Made by a program: the position numbers and the translations under genes. Positions 44,196 to 52,554 of a DNA stretch of 64,000 nt are shown here, piece by piece. This DNA is from Bradyrhizobium erythrophlei. GTDB lineage: Bacteria; Pseudomonadota; Alphaproteobacteria; Rhizobiales; Xanthobacteraceae. Where the stretch lies: NCBI RefSeq assembly GCF_900129425.1, contig NZ_LT670817.1, forward strand, positions 4,464,001 through 4,528,000, read 5' to 3'. The notes beneath the pieces were generated by a model. It saw nothing but the letters and a program-made list of their open reading frames with translations, was not told where the DNA came from and searched no databases. Within the stretch, counting starts at the first letter, position 1. The number at the start of each line of letters is the position of its first letter.

Positions 44196-44402
44196 TCACC
44201 GGCCCGGCTTCTTGATGCAAACCGGATCGCCCTTGGCTTGTACGGTACAGTCCCAGTCCGGCCCGAATCCCGCATTGGCCCTGCGCTGCTGAATGTCCGG
44301 GAAATAGATCACAACAACAGCGAAGAGGCTCACAAGGATCAGCAAGGCCAATACGACGGCCGCAATGCCGTTCCGGTCCGGATTCCACTGCAGCCATTTC
44401 AT
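44196..44402 (-). CDS. Small membrane protein
   Basis: A 68-residue protein: MKWLQWNPDRNGIAAVVLAL, LILVSLFAVVVIYFPDIQQR form one membrane helix, followed by a short periplasmic tail with two Cys (WDCTVQAKGDPVCIKKPGR). The ATG at 44402 begins at MKWLQ; an upstream start is less likely. It lies downstream of the NDUFAF6-like gene on the same strand (20 bases). Function unknown. Confidence 0.65.
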   Translation of the reverse strand: MKWLQWNPDRNGIAAVVLALLILVSLFAVVVIYFPDIQQRRANAGFGPDWDCTVQAKGDPVCIKKPGR

Positions 44403-44422
44403 CGGCGAACGATAGCACACCG

Positions 44423-45286
44423 TCATGTTCGAAAGGGCCGCGACCGCGACGCCCGCCACAGCGTCCACAAGGTCCGAAACCTCGATGTAACGTGCGGCAT
44501 GAACGGATCGCTGTCCGCGCGCGACATCCGTTCGAGTTCGCGGGCGACCAGTGCCAGCGGCAGGAACACCGGCCTCGCCTCCGGCGGCACGCTCGCAAGC
44601 AGGGCGAAAGCCGTCCGCAAATGCTCGCGCGCCTCGCCGATCAGCTGATCCAATGCCCTGCGCAGTTTTGGGGTCTGCCTGCCCGCGAACACTTCATCCA
44701 TGCCGCTGCCGTGGCTATCGAGCAATTGCAGCGGCACGAATAATTGACGCCGCGAGGCGTCCAGCGGCAACGCCGCCATCACTTGGGCAAGGCCTTGCGC
44801 CAATCCGGCGTGACGCGCGAGGTGATCGATCTCGTCGGATGGCCCGCCCATGATCCCGGCGCCGAGCGAAAACAGCGCCGATGAGGTGTCGTTGATGTAG
44901 CCTTCCAGCGCCGCCATGGTCGGCATCGGATCGTTGTAGAGATCGAACTGATGCTCGTCGATCAACCGGGACAGTCGCTCGACCGGCAGAGGCCAGTTGT
45001 GGATCGCCAGCTTGAGTTCGGCTGCCACCGGATTGCCTTCGACGCCGCCGTGGCCGGCCCCCGCGAGCATATCGGTCCACCATTGCAGGCGGACCTCGCC
45101 GGGCAGCGGCTGGCTAACGAGTTCGCGGACGCGGGAAATCTCGACGTTGAAGGCATAGATCGCCAGCAGCGCGCGGCGTTGGGCAGCCGGCACGAACAGC
45201 GTCGATGCATAGCGGATAAAATCATGGGTCCGCACCAGCTCGGCGCAAAAGCCGGCGGACGCCTTACCGTCGTCCGCGCCGTTCAT
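44423..45286 (-). CDS. Squalene/phytoene synthase-like protein, NDUFAF6-type
   Basis: A 287-residue isoprenoid-synthase-fold protein. Segments AFNVEISRVRELVSQP and GEVRLQWWTDMLAG correspond to the family core, but the first Asp-rich motif of true squalene or phytoene synthases is absent (no DxxxD), as in mitochondrial NDUFAF6, a complex I assembly factor. Its start codon overlaps the stop of the upstream Mth938-like gene by 4 bases (ATGA at 45283-45286), so translation is coupled. The non-catalytic assembly role is inferred from the missing Asp motif and the neighbour, which resembles NDUFAF3. Confidence 0.8.
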   Translation of the reverse strand: MNGADDGKASAGFCAELVRTHDFIRYASTLFVPAAQRRALLAIYAFNVEISRVRELVSQPLPGEVRLQWWTDMLAGAGHGGVEGNPVAAELKLAIHNWPLPVERLSRLIDEHQFDLYNDPMPTMAALEGYINDTSSALFSLGAGIMGGPSDEIDHLARHAGLAQGLAQVMAALPLDASRRQLFVPLQLLDSHGSGMDEVFAGRQTPKLRRALDQLIGEAREHLRTAFALLASVPPEARPVFLPLALVARELERMSRADSDPFMPHVTSRFRTLWTLWRASRSRPFRT

Positions 45287-45678
45287 GGCACCGCGATCAG
45301 CGCCGCCGCGACGCGCCGCCGTTCGCCGATCATGATGTTGTAGGTGCGAATCGCAGGACCGGTCTGCATCGCGTCCAGTACCACCGTGACCCGGCGCAAC
45401 GCCTCACGAAGTGCCGCCGGGGGCAGCCAGACGTCGGTGCCGGTGCCGATGATAAGCGTATCGATGCCGTTGGCGGCGGCGAAGACTTGCTCCAGCGAGG
45501 TCCTGTCGATCTCTTCCGGCCGGGTCACCGGCCAGGCCCAGATCGCATCCGGCAGGCACAGCAATGAACCGCGATGCGACATCCCGGCGAAGGCAAAGCC
45601 GCCCTTGCCGTAAGCCTCGATCGGCGCCGACCTCGGAAGATGCGGAGCATCCGAGCCGCTCGTTGGCTGCTGGGGCAT
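45283..45678 (-). CDS. Mth938/NDUFAF3-like protein
   Basis: A 131-residue protein from the ATG at 45678. IEAYGKGGFAFAGMSHRGSL, CLPDAIWAWPVTRPEEIDRT, IDTLIIGTGTDVWLPPAALR and RTYNIMIGERRRVAAALIAV match the Mth938 domain, the bacterial counterpart of NDUFAF3, a complex I assembly factor. It follows secF; a 50-bp family F repeat fills the junction and contributes both the secF stop and this start. It overlaps the NDUFAF6-like gene by 4 bases, so both assembly-factor-like proteins are made together. Confidence 0.85.
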   Translation of the reverse strand: MPQQPTSGSDAPHLPRSAPIEAYGKGGFAFAGMSHRGSLLCLPDAIWAWPVTRPEEIDRTSLEQVFAAANGIDTLIIGTGTDVWLPPAALREALRRVTVVLDAMQTGPAIRTYNIMIGERRRVAAALIAVP

Positions 45679-45723
45679 GATCTTGTCCCGAAGACAGATC
45701 CCGCTTTTCGGGATCACGCTCTA
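45673..45723. repeat. Family F repeat at the secF / Mth938 junction
   Basis: GGGCATGATCTTGTCCCGAA at the left and TTTTCGGGATCACGCTCTA at the right. The left end contains the start codon of the Mth938-like gene (45676-45678, minus strand) and the right end the secF stop (45721-45723). The second copy is at 46818-46868. Confidence 0.75.
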
Positions 45724-46743
45724 CTTTTTCGACGGCTTTTCCGGCTTCGACGGCTTTTCCGGTGCGTCGGCCCGGTGGTTGCCGACTCCGAGATAAATCA
45801 GGATCGGCGCCGCGATGAAGATCGAGGTATAGGTGCCGACCAGCACCACGCCGAACAACATCACCGCGGTAAAGCTGTGAATGGCGTTGCCGCCGAACAA
45901 CAACAGCGCCAGCAATGCCAGTGACACCGTGACGTGGGTGATGATCGATCGCGACAGCGTCGAGTTGATCGACTCGTTGAGCAGTTCCGGCATCGGCATT
46001 TTCTTGTAACGCCGCAGCATTTCGCGGATCCGGTCGTAGATCACGACGGTGTCGTTGAGCGAATAGCCCAGGATTGTCAAAAGCGCCGCGATGCTGGTGA
46101 GATCGAAATCGACCTGCGAGATCGACATGAAACCGATCGTCAGCACGATGTCGTGGACGTTGGCGATCATGGCTCCCAGCGCGAACTGCCATTCGAACCG
46201 GAACCAGAGATAGATCAGAATCGCAAAGATCGCGAGCATCAGGCCGAGCATGCCGTAGGCCAGCAACTCCCCGGAAACACGCGGTCCCACCACTTCCACG
46301 CGGCGATATTCGACGGCGTCGCCGAGCGCGCCGCGAACCTTCGCCACCGCCTCCTGCTGTGCGGCGTCGCCACCAGGCTGTTCCGCGACCCGGATCAGCA
46401 CCTCCTCGGGACCGCCGAACTGCTGCAACTGCACATCGCCCAGGCCCAGGCCGCCCAGGGTCGCGCGCATCGAGGCGATGTCGGCCGCGCCGGATTTGGC
46501 GCGCACTTCCAGCAGCGTGCCGCCCTTGAAATCGATGCCGAAGTTCAGCCCGTGGGTGAAGAACAGCGTGATCGCGACAATCGAGAGCGCCGCCGAAATC
46601 GGAAAACTGATGCGGCGAAACCGCGTGAAATCGAAATGCGTATTGTCGGGCACGATCCGCAGCGACGGCAACAGGCCGAGGCAGCTGACCACGGTCAGCA
46701 CGGCAATGAGGATGCCCAGCCCTATGAGAACCAAATGTGTCAC
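45721..46743 (-). CDS. secF: Protein translocase subunit SecF
   Basis: A 340-residue polytopic protein of the SecDF complex that uses proton motive force to pull proteins through SecYEG. TM1 (LVLIGLGILIAVLTVVSCLG) is followed by the periplasmic loop with NFGIDFKGGTLLEVR, and the cytoplasmic helices with ILGYSLNDTVVIYDRIREML carry the conserved D-N-x-x-V segment. A GTG start at 46743 is used because it gives the full first helix; no better ATG exists. It follows secD (122 bases between, with a hairpin and a family F repeat). Lys-rich end APEKPSKPEKPSKK. Confidence 0.95.
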   Translation of the reverse strand: MTHLVLIGLGILIAVLTVVSCLGLLPSLRIVPDNTHFDFTRFRRISFPISAALSIVAITLFFTHGLNFGIDFKGGTLLEVRAKSGAADIASMRATLGGLGLGDVQLQQFGGPEEVLIRVAEQPGGDAAQQEAVAKVRGALGDAVEYRRVEVVGPRVSGELLAYGMLGLMLAIFAILIYLWFRFEWQFALGAMIANVHDIVLTIGFMSISQVDFDLTSIAALLTILGYSLNDTVVIYDRIREMLRRYKKMPMPELLNESINSTLSRSIITHVTVSLALLALLLFGGNAIHSFTAVMLFGVVLVGTYTSIFIAAPILIYLGVGNHRADAPEKPSKPEKPSKK

Positions 46744-46765
46744 AGCCGGCTCCGCATTCTCCGCG

Positions 46766-46798
46766 CGAACATGATCCAGCTACATTGGATCATGTTCG
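46766..46798. other. 13-bp hairpin between secD and secF
   Basis: CGAACATGATCCA (46766-46778) and TGGATCATGTTCG (46786-46798) are perfect complements around a 7-base loop. It lies just upstream of the secF start and may attenuate or stabilise the secD-secF message. Confidence 0.6.
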
Positions 46799-46817
46799 GC
46801 ACTCTATTTTCCTTTGG

Positions 46818-46868
46818 GGGCATGATCTTCTCCGAAAACCGGTGGCCACGTTTCGGGATCTTGCCCTA
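46818..46868. repeat. Family F repeat at the secD 3' end
   Basis: GGGCATGATCTTCTCCGAAA and, at the right, CGTTTCGGGATCTTGCCCTA. Aligns with the copy at 45673-45723. The secD stop codon (46866-46868) lies at its right end. Confidence 0.75.
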
Positions 46869-48464
46869 GATCGGCACGCTGTGCGGCCGCTTCCACCGCA
46901 CCCAAGTCGCCACGATCAGGCGAGTAAGGGTAAAGGCGGTAAAAACCGTCGTGATGATGCCGATGCCGAGCGTCACGGCGAAGCCGCGCACCGGGCCGGT
47001 GCCGATATAGAACAGCACGGCGGCGGCGATGAAGGTAGTGATGTTGGAATCCAGGATCGTCGACAGCGCCCGCTTGAAACCGGCATCGATAGCGGAAATC
47101 GCGTTGCGTCCACCGCGCAACTCCTCGCGGATACGCTCGTAGATCAGCACGTTGGAGTCGACCGCGATACCGACCGTCAGCACGATGCCGGCGATGCCGG
47201 GCAGCGTGAGTGTCGCGTTCAACAGCGACAGCACGCCGAAGATCATCGCGACGTTGATGGCGACCGCGATGTTGGCGAACACCCCGAACAGCCGGTAGGT
47301 CAGGAGCATGAACACGATGACCATGATCGAACCGACATAGGCCGCGAGTTCGCCTTTCTCGATCGAATCCTGGCCGAGCCCCGGTCCGACGGTGCGCTCC
47401 TCGATGATCGTCAGCGGCGCAGGCAGCGCGCCGGCGCGCAGCAGGATCGCCAGATCATTGGCCGCCTGCACCGTAAAGCTGCCGGAAATCTGGCCGGACC
47501 CGCCAGTGATCGGCTCGCGGATCACGGGCGCCGAAATCACCTCGTTGTCGAGCACGATCGCGAAGGGCTGGCCGACATTCTCCGAAGTTGCCTGCGCGAA
47601 CTTGCGCGAGCCGGAGCTATTGAAGCGGAAACTGACGATCGGTTCACCCGTGCGCTGGTCGAAGCCCGGCTGTGCGTCGGTCAAATCGGCGCCGGAGACC
47701 AGGACCTGCTTCTTGACCACATAAGGCACCTTCGGCGACGTCGAACTCATCAGCACTTCGGAGTCCGGGGGCACCCTGCCCTGCAGCGCCTGGTCTGGCG
47801 ACACTGTGGTGTCGACCATGCGGAATTCCATCTTGGCGGTCTTGCCCAGAATGGCCTTAAGCTGGGTCGGGTCTTGCAGACCCGGAACCTGCACCAGAAT
47901 GCGATCGGTCCCCTGCCGCTGGATCAGCGGTTCGACGGTGCCGAGTTCGTTGACGCGGCGCTCGACGATCTGGATCGACTGCTCGATGGTCTGGCGGATG
48001 CGGTCGTTGATGGCGGCCTGCGGCACCGACAGACGGATCAGACCGCCGCCGGCGTCGCTGACTTCAAGGCTGCGCTGCCCGTTCGAGCCGAGCAAGCCGC
48101 CGAGCGGCTGCGACAGGTCGCGCAGTTTGGCGAGCGCGTTCTGCAGATCGGTATCCTTGACGTGAACCTCGACGCTATCGGGGCGCGCCGCGAGGCCGGT
48201 ATAGCCGATCTTGGCCTCGCGCAGCACCCGGCGGACGTCGTCGCGCACCTGGTCGAGCTTTTCCTTCTTGACGTAGTTGGAGTCGACTTCCAGCAGCAGA
48301 TAAGAACCGCCTTGCAGATCGAGGCCGAGCACCAGCCGCCGCTGCGCCCATGCCGGCCAGCCCTTGACGGTCGATTCCGGAAAGAAGTTTGGAACGGCGC
48401 AAAGACACACCAGCAACGCCCCAAGGACGATCGCCAGCGCCTTCCACCGCGTGAAATACAACAT
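46866..48464 (-). CDS. secD: Protein translocase subunit SecD
   Basis: A 532-residue polytopic SecD. TM1 (ALAIVLGALLVCLCAVPNFF) is followed by the GLDLQGGSYLLLEVDSNYVK motif and the periplasmic P1 domain with VEPLIQRQGTDRILVQVPGL; the C-terminal membrane part has GIAGIVLTVGIAVDSNVLIY and ERIREELRGGRNAISAIDAG, the conserved D-x-N proton-relay region. ATG at 48464. It follows yajC by about 45 bases, giving the order yajC-secD-secF of the minus strand. Confidence 0.96.
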   Translation of the reverse strand: MLYFTRWKALAIVLGALLVCLCAVPNFFPESTVKGWPAWAQRRLVLGLDLQGGSYLLLEVDSNYVKKEKLDQVRDDVRRVLREAKIGYTGLAARPDSVEVHVKDTDLQNALAKLRDLSQPLGGLLGSNGQRSLEVSDAGGGLIRLSVPQAAINDRIRQTIEQSIQIVERRVNELGTVEPLIQRQGTDRILVQVPGLQDPTQLKAILGKTAKMEFRMVDTTVSPDQALQGRVPPDSEVLMSSTSPKVPYVVKKQVLVSGADLTDAQPGFDQRTGEPIVSFRFNSSGSRKFAQATSENVGQPFAIVLDNEVISAPVIREPITGGSGQISGSFTVQAANDLAILLRAGALPAPLTIIEERTVGPGLGQDSIEKGELAAYVGSIMVIVFMLLTYRLFGVFANIAVAINVAMIFGVLSLLNATLTLPGIAGIVLTVGIAVDSNVLIYERIREELRGGRNAISAIDAGFKRALSTILDSNITTFIAAAVLFYIGTGPVRGFAVTLGIGIITTVFTAFTLTRLIVATWVRWKRPHSVPI

Positions 48465-48509
48465 CGAGTTGACCCGTCAGATCCAGGGAGAATGCGGCGC
48501 GTAAAAAAG

Positions 48510-48875
48510 CTAGCTCGCGGACGTCTCGTCCTTGGCGGTGTCAGCTTTTTCCTTGGCCGGTTCACCCTTGGCGCGCACGCCCGAGATCATCTGCCGCATT
48601 TGCCGCACCCGGACCCCGTCGGAGATTTCGAATTCGATCTGGTCGTCGTCGACCACTTTCGTGACCTTGCCGACGAGGCCACCCGTCGTCACCACGGTGT
48701 CGCCGCGCCGGATGTTCTTTACGAGTTCGGCGTGGTCCTTCACCTTCTTCTGTTGCGGCCTCAGAATCAGGAAATACATGATCACAAAGATCAGGGCGAA
48801 CGGCAGCAGCGACATCAACATGCTGTTGGTATCCCCGCCAGCGGCGGCCTGGGCATACGCCGGAGTAATCAGCAT
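48510..48875 (-). CDS. yajC: Sec translocon accessory subunit YajC
   Basis: A 121-residue membrane protein of the SecDF-YajC complex. One N-terminal helix (MLMSLLPFALIFVIMYFLIL) is followed by the conserved RPQQKKVKDHAELVKNIRRG, then DTVVTTGGLVGKVTKVVDDD and an Ala/Lys/Glu tail longer than in E. coli. ATG at 48875 with a preceding AGGATTG-like site. First gene of the yajC-secD-secF-Mth938-NDUFAF6 run. Confidence 0.95.
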   Translation of the reverse strand: MLITPAYAQAAAGGDTNSMLMSLLPFALIFVIMYFLILRPQQKKVKDHAELVKNIRRGDTVVTTGGLVGKVTKVVDDDQIEFEISDGVRVRQMRQMISGVRAKGEPAKEKADTAKDETSAS

Positions 48876-49066
48876 TCGGACAATCCTTACGAAACGGGAA
48901 TGAACCGGCGACGCATCCGCGTCAGCCCGGTCCGGGTAAATTCGCGCGGACTATAGCGGCCGCGGTCCCAATTGCAACGCTGCCAAACCCCTCATTTGGC
49001 CTTCCCTTGAGTGGCTTGCGGCTCACCAAAAGGCCCGATATGGCTGCATGGTCAGGAACCCCAGAG

Positions 49067-50023
49067 ATGTCGAAAATAACTCGAAAAACAAGCCCCCGCG
49101 TCTCGCGGAAATCGCCGATAACCGCGGCAAAACGCCCGGCAGCGTCCTCCGAACATGACACCGCCGACAGAATCGCGCGGGCGCTGGAAGCTATCGCGGC
49201 GCAGCTGTCCACCGCGTCGCCAGCCTCAGCCGCCGCCGGCTCGTTCGGCAGCGCCGATGCGTTCGTCTGGCACCCCGACGGACGGCTGGCGCCGGTGCCG
49301 CGCGTCAGCCGCGTCGATCTCGGCCTGCTCAGGGGTATCGAGCACGTGCGCGACATCCTGATCGAGAATACCGTGCGCTTCGCCGACGGCCTGCCCGCCA
49401 ACAATGCGCTGTTGTGGGGCGCGCGCGGCATGGGCAAATCCTCGCTGGTGAAGGCGGCGCATGCCAGCATCAATATCGATCGCAAGCCGGCCGAGCGCCT
49501 GAAGCTGATCGAGATTCACCGCGAGGATATCGAGAGCCTGCCGGCATTGATGGACCTGCTGCGCAGCTCTGATTTCCGCTTCATCGTGTTCTGCGACGAT
49601 CTGTCGTTCGACGGCAACGACGCCTCCTACAAATCCCTGAAGGCAGTGTTGGAAGGCGGCATCGAGGGGCGCCCCGACAATGTGATCCTGTACGCTACCT
49701 CCAACCGCCGGCACCTCCTGGCGCGCGAAATGATCGAAAACGAGCGCTCTACCGCGATCAATCCCGGCGAGGCGGTCGAGGAAAAGGTGTCACTCTCGGA
49801 CCGCTTCGGATTGTGGCTCGGCTTTCACCGCTGCAGCCAGGACGAATATCTGGCGATGGTGAAAGGCTATTGCGGCCATTTCGGCATCAATCTCGAGGAA
49901 GCCGAACTGGAGCGTGAAGCGCTGGAATGGTCGACCACGCGTGGCTCACGCTCAGGCCGCGTCGCCTGGCAGTTCACCCAGGAATTGGCAGGGCGGCTGG
50001 GTGTAAGGCTGAGCGGGAATTAA
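49067..50023 (+). CDS. DUF815 AAA-type ATPase
   Basis: A 318-residue ATPase. A Ser/Arg-rich N-terminus precedes FVWHPDGRLAPVPRVSRVDL; Walker A is LLWGARGMGKSSLVKAAHAS, Walker B is RFIVFCDDLSFDG, and sensor segments VILYATSNRRHLLAREMIEN and EEKVSLSDRFGLWLGFHRCS follow, as in DUF815 (YehL/ComM-related) proteins. ATG at 49067 chosen over 49007 for the family start. The cellular role is not established. Divergent from yajC. Confidence 0.9.
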   Translation: MSKITRKTSPRVSRKSPITAAKRPAASSEHDTADRIARALEAIAAQLSTASPASAAAGSFGSADAFVWHPDGRLAPVPRVSRVDLGLLRGIEHVRDILIENTVRFADGLPANNALLWGARGMGKSSLVKAAHASINIDRKPAERLKLIEIHREDIESLPALMDLLRSSDFRFIVFCDDLSFDGNDASYKSLKAVLEGGIEGRPDNVILYATSNRRHLLAREMIENERSTAINPGEAVEEKVSLSDRFGLWLGFHRCSQDEYLAMVKGYCGHFGINLEEAELEREALEWSTTRGSRSGRVAWQFTQELAGRLGVRLSGN

Positions 50024-50048
50024 GCATAACGCCAGTCAGGTTGCTGTC

Positions 50049-51038
50049 ATGAAGCGCCGCACGGTCCTTGCAGGAATTGCCGCCACGCTTGCGCCGCGCG
50101 CCCTAGTTGCTCAGACGCCAGGACGCGCGGCGCCGTACCGCCTCGGCGTGCTCATGGGCAATCTCGCCAACGACCCGGTGGGACAGGCCTACGTCGCGTC
50201 CCTGCTGCAGGGCCTCCGCGCACTCGGCTGGCAAGAGGGAGGAAATATGCGCGTTGAATGGCGCTGGACCGGCGGCGACGCCGCGCTTTTCGATCGCTAC
50301 GCGGCAGAACTGGTCGCGTTCGGCCCCGACGTGTTGCTCGCACAGGCCAGCCCGTCCGTCGTGGCGCTGCGGCGGAAGACCAACACGATCCCGGTCGTGT
50401 TTACGATGGTCACCGATCCCGTCGGCCAGGGCTTTGTCGGAAACCTGGCGCATCCGGGCGGCAACGTTACCGGCTTTAGCGACTTCAACGCGCTGATGGC
50501 CGGCAAATGGCTGCAGATGCTGACGCAAGTCGCGCCGCCCGTCGCGCGCGTGGCTGTCCTGTACAATCCCGCCACCGCGCCCTATGCCGGCCTGATGATG
50601 GACGCCATCGAGGATGCCGCGCCTTCCTTTGCCATAACGGCGCGAACCGCGCCGTGTCACGACGACGCCGAGATCGAGTCAGTGATAGCGGAGCTTGCGC
50701 GGGAGCACGGTGGATTGCTGGTTTTGACCGATATTTTCACCATCGTGCACCGCGACGCCATCCTCGCATCCGCCGCGCAACATCGCCTGCCTACCGTCTA
50801 CTTCGCACGATCGTTCACCGTGGCCGGCGGACTGATGTCCTATGGCGTCGACTATGCCGACCTTTTCCTTCGCTCGGCCCTCTACATCGATCGTATCCTG
50901 AAGGGCGCCAGCCCACGCGATTTGCCGGTCCAGCAGCCAACCAAGTTCGAACTCGTGATCAATCTCAGAACGGCCAAGGCGCACGGCATCGACTTATCCA
51001 CGACGCTGCTGGCCACCGCGGACCAAGTGATCGAGTAA
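50049..51038 (+). CDS. ABC transporter substrate-binding protein (ABC_sub_bind family)
   Basis: A 329-residue periplasmic binding protein. A twin-arginine-like signal MKRRTVLAGIAATLAPRALV precedes the mature protein (APYRLGVLMGNLANDPVGQA). LRALGWQEGGNMRVEWRWTG, PVVFTMVTDPVGQGFVGNLA, HPGGNVTGFSDFNALMAGKW and YGVDYADLFLRSALYIDRIL are the signatures of the ABC_sub_bind (PF04392-type) group. No permease or ATPase is adjacent; such orphan copies are very numerous in Bradyrhizobium. Ligand unknown. Confidence 0.92.
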   Translation: MKRRTVLAGIAATLAPRALVAQTPGRAAPYRLGVLMGNLANDPVGQAYVASLLQGLRALGWQEGGNMRVEWRWTGGDAALFDRYAAELVAFGPDVLLAQASPSVVALRRKTNTIPVVFTMVTDPVGQGFVGNLAHPGGNVTGFSDFNALMAGKWLQMLTQVAPPVARVAVLYNPATAPYAGLMMDAIEDAAPSFAITARTAPCHDDAEIESVIAELAREHGGLLVLTDIFTIVHRDAILASAAQHRLPTVYFARSFTVAGGLMSYGVDYADLFLRSALYIDRILKGASPRDLPVQQPTKFELVINLRTAKAHGIDLSTTLLATADQVIE

Positions 51039-51096
51039 GGCAACGAATACTGCGGGGCAGCATGACGAACGCTGCGTCGCTTCCGAGACCCAGATC

Positions 51097-52446
51097 TCAC
51101 GCCCCGTTGAGGAACTGAAGCGGGTCAACCGGGGTAGATCCCTTGCGGATCTCGAAGTGAAGTTGCGGCGACCCCACCTCGCCCGACTGACCCGATTTGG
51201 CAATGACTTGGCCGCGCTTAATCGTGTCGCCGCGCTTCACCAGCAATTCACTCGCATGGGCATACGCGGTGACGTAACCGTTGGCGTGCCGAATCAGAAC
51301 CAGATTGCCGTACCCCTTGAGCTCATTTCCGGAATAGGCGACCACGCCGTCCTCCGCCGCCTTCACCGGCGTGCCTTCCGGCACTGCCAGATTGATGCCG
51401 TCGTTCGCCTTGCCGTTGGTCTTGGCGCCGTAGCTCGTGATCACCTTGCCGCGCACCGGCCAGCGGAATGTCGGCAGCGCACCGGTTGCTTCGGAGGCTT
51501 TGACCGGGGCTTCGGCTGGCGCATCTTCGACCTTCATCGTGGCCTGCGCCAGGCGCGCGGTTTGCTGGGGACCGCCGGCCGCCGCTGCCGTTTTGGTCGC
51601 GGGCGGTGTCAATGCAGCAGCGGGCTGCGCGGCGGCCACAGCCACCGGCACAGCCGGGGCGACCGCCGCGGTTTTCGCGCCCGGGACGGTCAGCTTGGCG
51701 CCGAGCTTGAGTTTCGCGGTAGGCTTGAGGTTATTGGCTTTGGCGAGTTGGGCCACCGACACGTGGTTGTGACGCGCGATGCTCAGCAATGTATCGCCGC
51801 GATTGACGAAATGTATCGACGGCGCCGCTCTGACGGCGGCGACCGGCTTGCTGGCCGGCGCGGCCAATGCCGGAGCAAGGGCAGCAACACCCGCGGTTTG
51901 ATGCGGAATGATCAGTTGCTGGCCCGGCGACAGGGCGCGCGGCCCCTTGTAACCATTGGCCTGCAGGATCGCGGCGGACGAAACATTGTAACGACGCGCC
52001 AGCGTCTCCAGCGTGTCGCTGGTGCCGACGATGATCGTGGTGCCTTGTGCCGGGCCGTGAACCGCAGCGACCGAGCGCGGCGCGACCGTACCGGTGCTCT
52101 CGATCGGATGCTTCGGCGGTTCGTAAGAGGCGAGCCCGCGCCCTCCCCCGGAAACACCGCTGCTCGCCGTCGGATAAGACTGCGGAGCTGCGATCGGCGG
52201 CGGCAGGGCCTGCGACTGGTATTGCGATTGCGGCCGCGAATATTGCGGAAGTTCGCGGCGCTCGACGGCGGGCGCCGGCACCGAGCCGGTGGCCTCCGGT
52301 TGCGAGTCAAAGGGATTGGAGAAGGGGTTTTGCGAAAGCCGCGTCGACATGTCGGCGCTGCAGCCGCCAAAACCGATCGATATCAGCGCCAGCACCGCGA
52401 CGTGCGGTGCGCGGCGCGAGCAAAGCAACTCGACGACACGGGACAT
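51097..52446 (-). CDS. LysM/M23 lipoprotein, NlpD-like
   Basis: A 449-residue lipoprotein. The lipobox is ISIGFGGCSAD. Two LysM domains (TLETLARRYNVSSAAILQAN and DTLLSIARHNHVSVAQLAKA) bind peptidoglycan. The C-terminal M23 domain (YGNLVLIRHANGYVTAYAHA, GSPQLHFEIRKGSTPVDPLQ) keeps the late histidines, but the first metal motif HxxxD is degenerate (ANDGINLAVPEG, as in NlpD). It is therefore likely a non-catalytic activator of cell-wall amidases in division, not an endopeptidase. It lies downstream of pcm on the same strand, as nlpD does in many proteobacteria. Confidence 0.88.
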   Translation of the reverse strand: MSRVVELLCSRRAPHVAVLALISIGFGGCSADMSTRLSQNPFSNPFDSQPEATGSVPAPAVERRELPQYSRPQSQYQSQALPPPIAAPQSYPTASSGVSGGGRGLASYEPPKHPIESTGTVAPRSVAAVHGPAQGTTIIVGTSDTLETLARRYNVSSAAILQANGYKGPRALSPGQQLIIPHQTAGVAALAPALAAPASKPVAAVRAAPSIHFVNRGDTLLSIARHNHVSVAQLAKANNLKPTAKLKLGAKLTVPGAKTAAVAPAVPVAVAAAQPAAALTPPATKTAAAAGGPQQTARLAQATMKVEDAPAEAPVKASEATGALPTFRWPVRGKVITSYGAKTNGKANDGINLAVPEGTPVKAAEDGVVAYSGNELKGYGNLVLIRHANGYVTAYAHASELLVKRGDTIKRGQVIAKSGQSGEVGSPQLHFEIRKGSTPVDPLQFLNGA

Positions 52447-52554
52447 GGTTACTCACTCGTACGCAACAAATCACTGTTTTGAGTAAACACCTCCCCAGTA
52501 AACAACCGCTTAAGCTTAAAAATAAGATGTTCGCCGGGCGGCCCGCCCCGGCTT

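Noticed and set aside
46737..48956. 739-residue frame on the plus strand over secD and yajC
   Set aside because: Antisense to both genes, with repetitive Arg/Gln/His composition; not a real gene.
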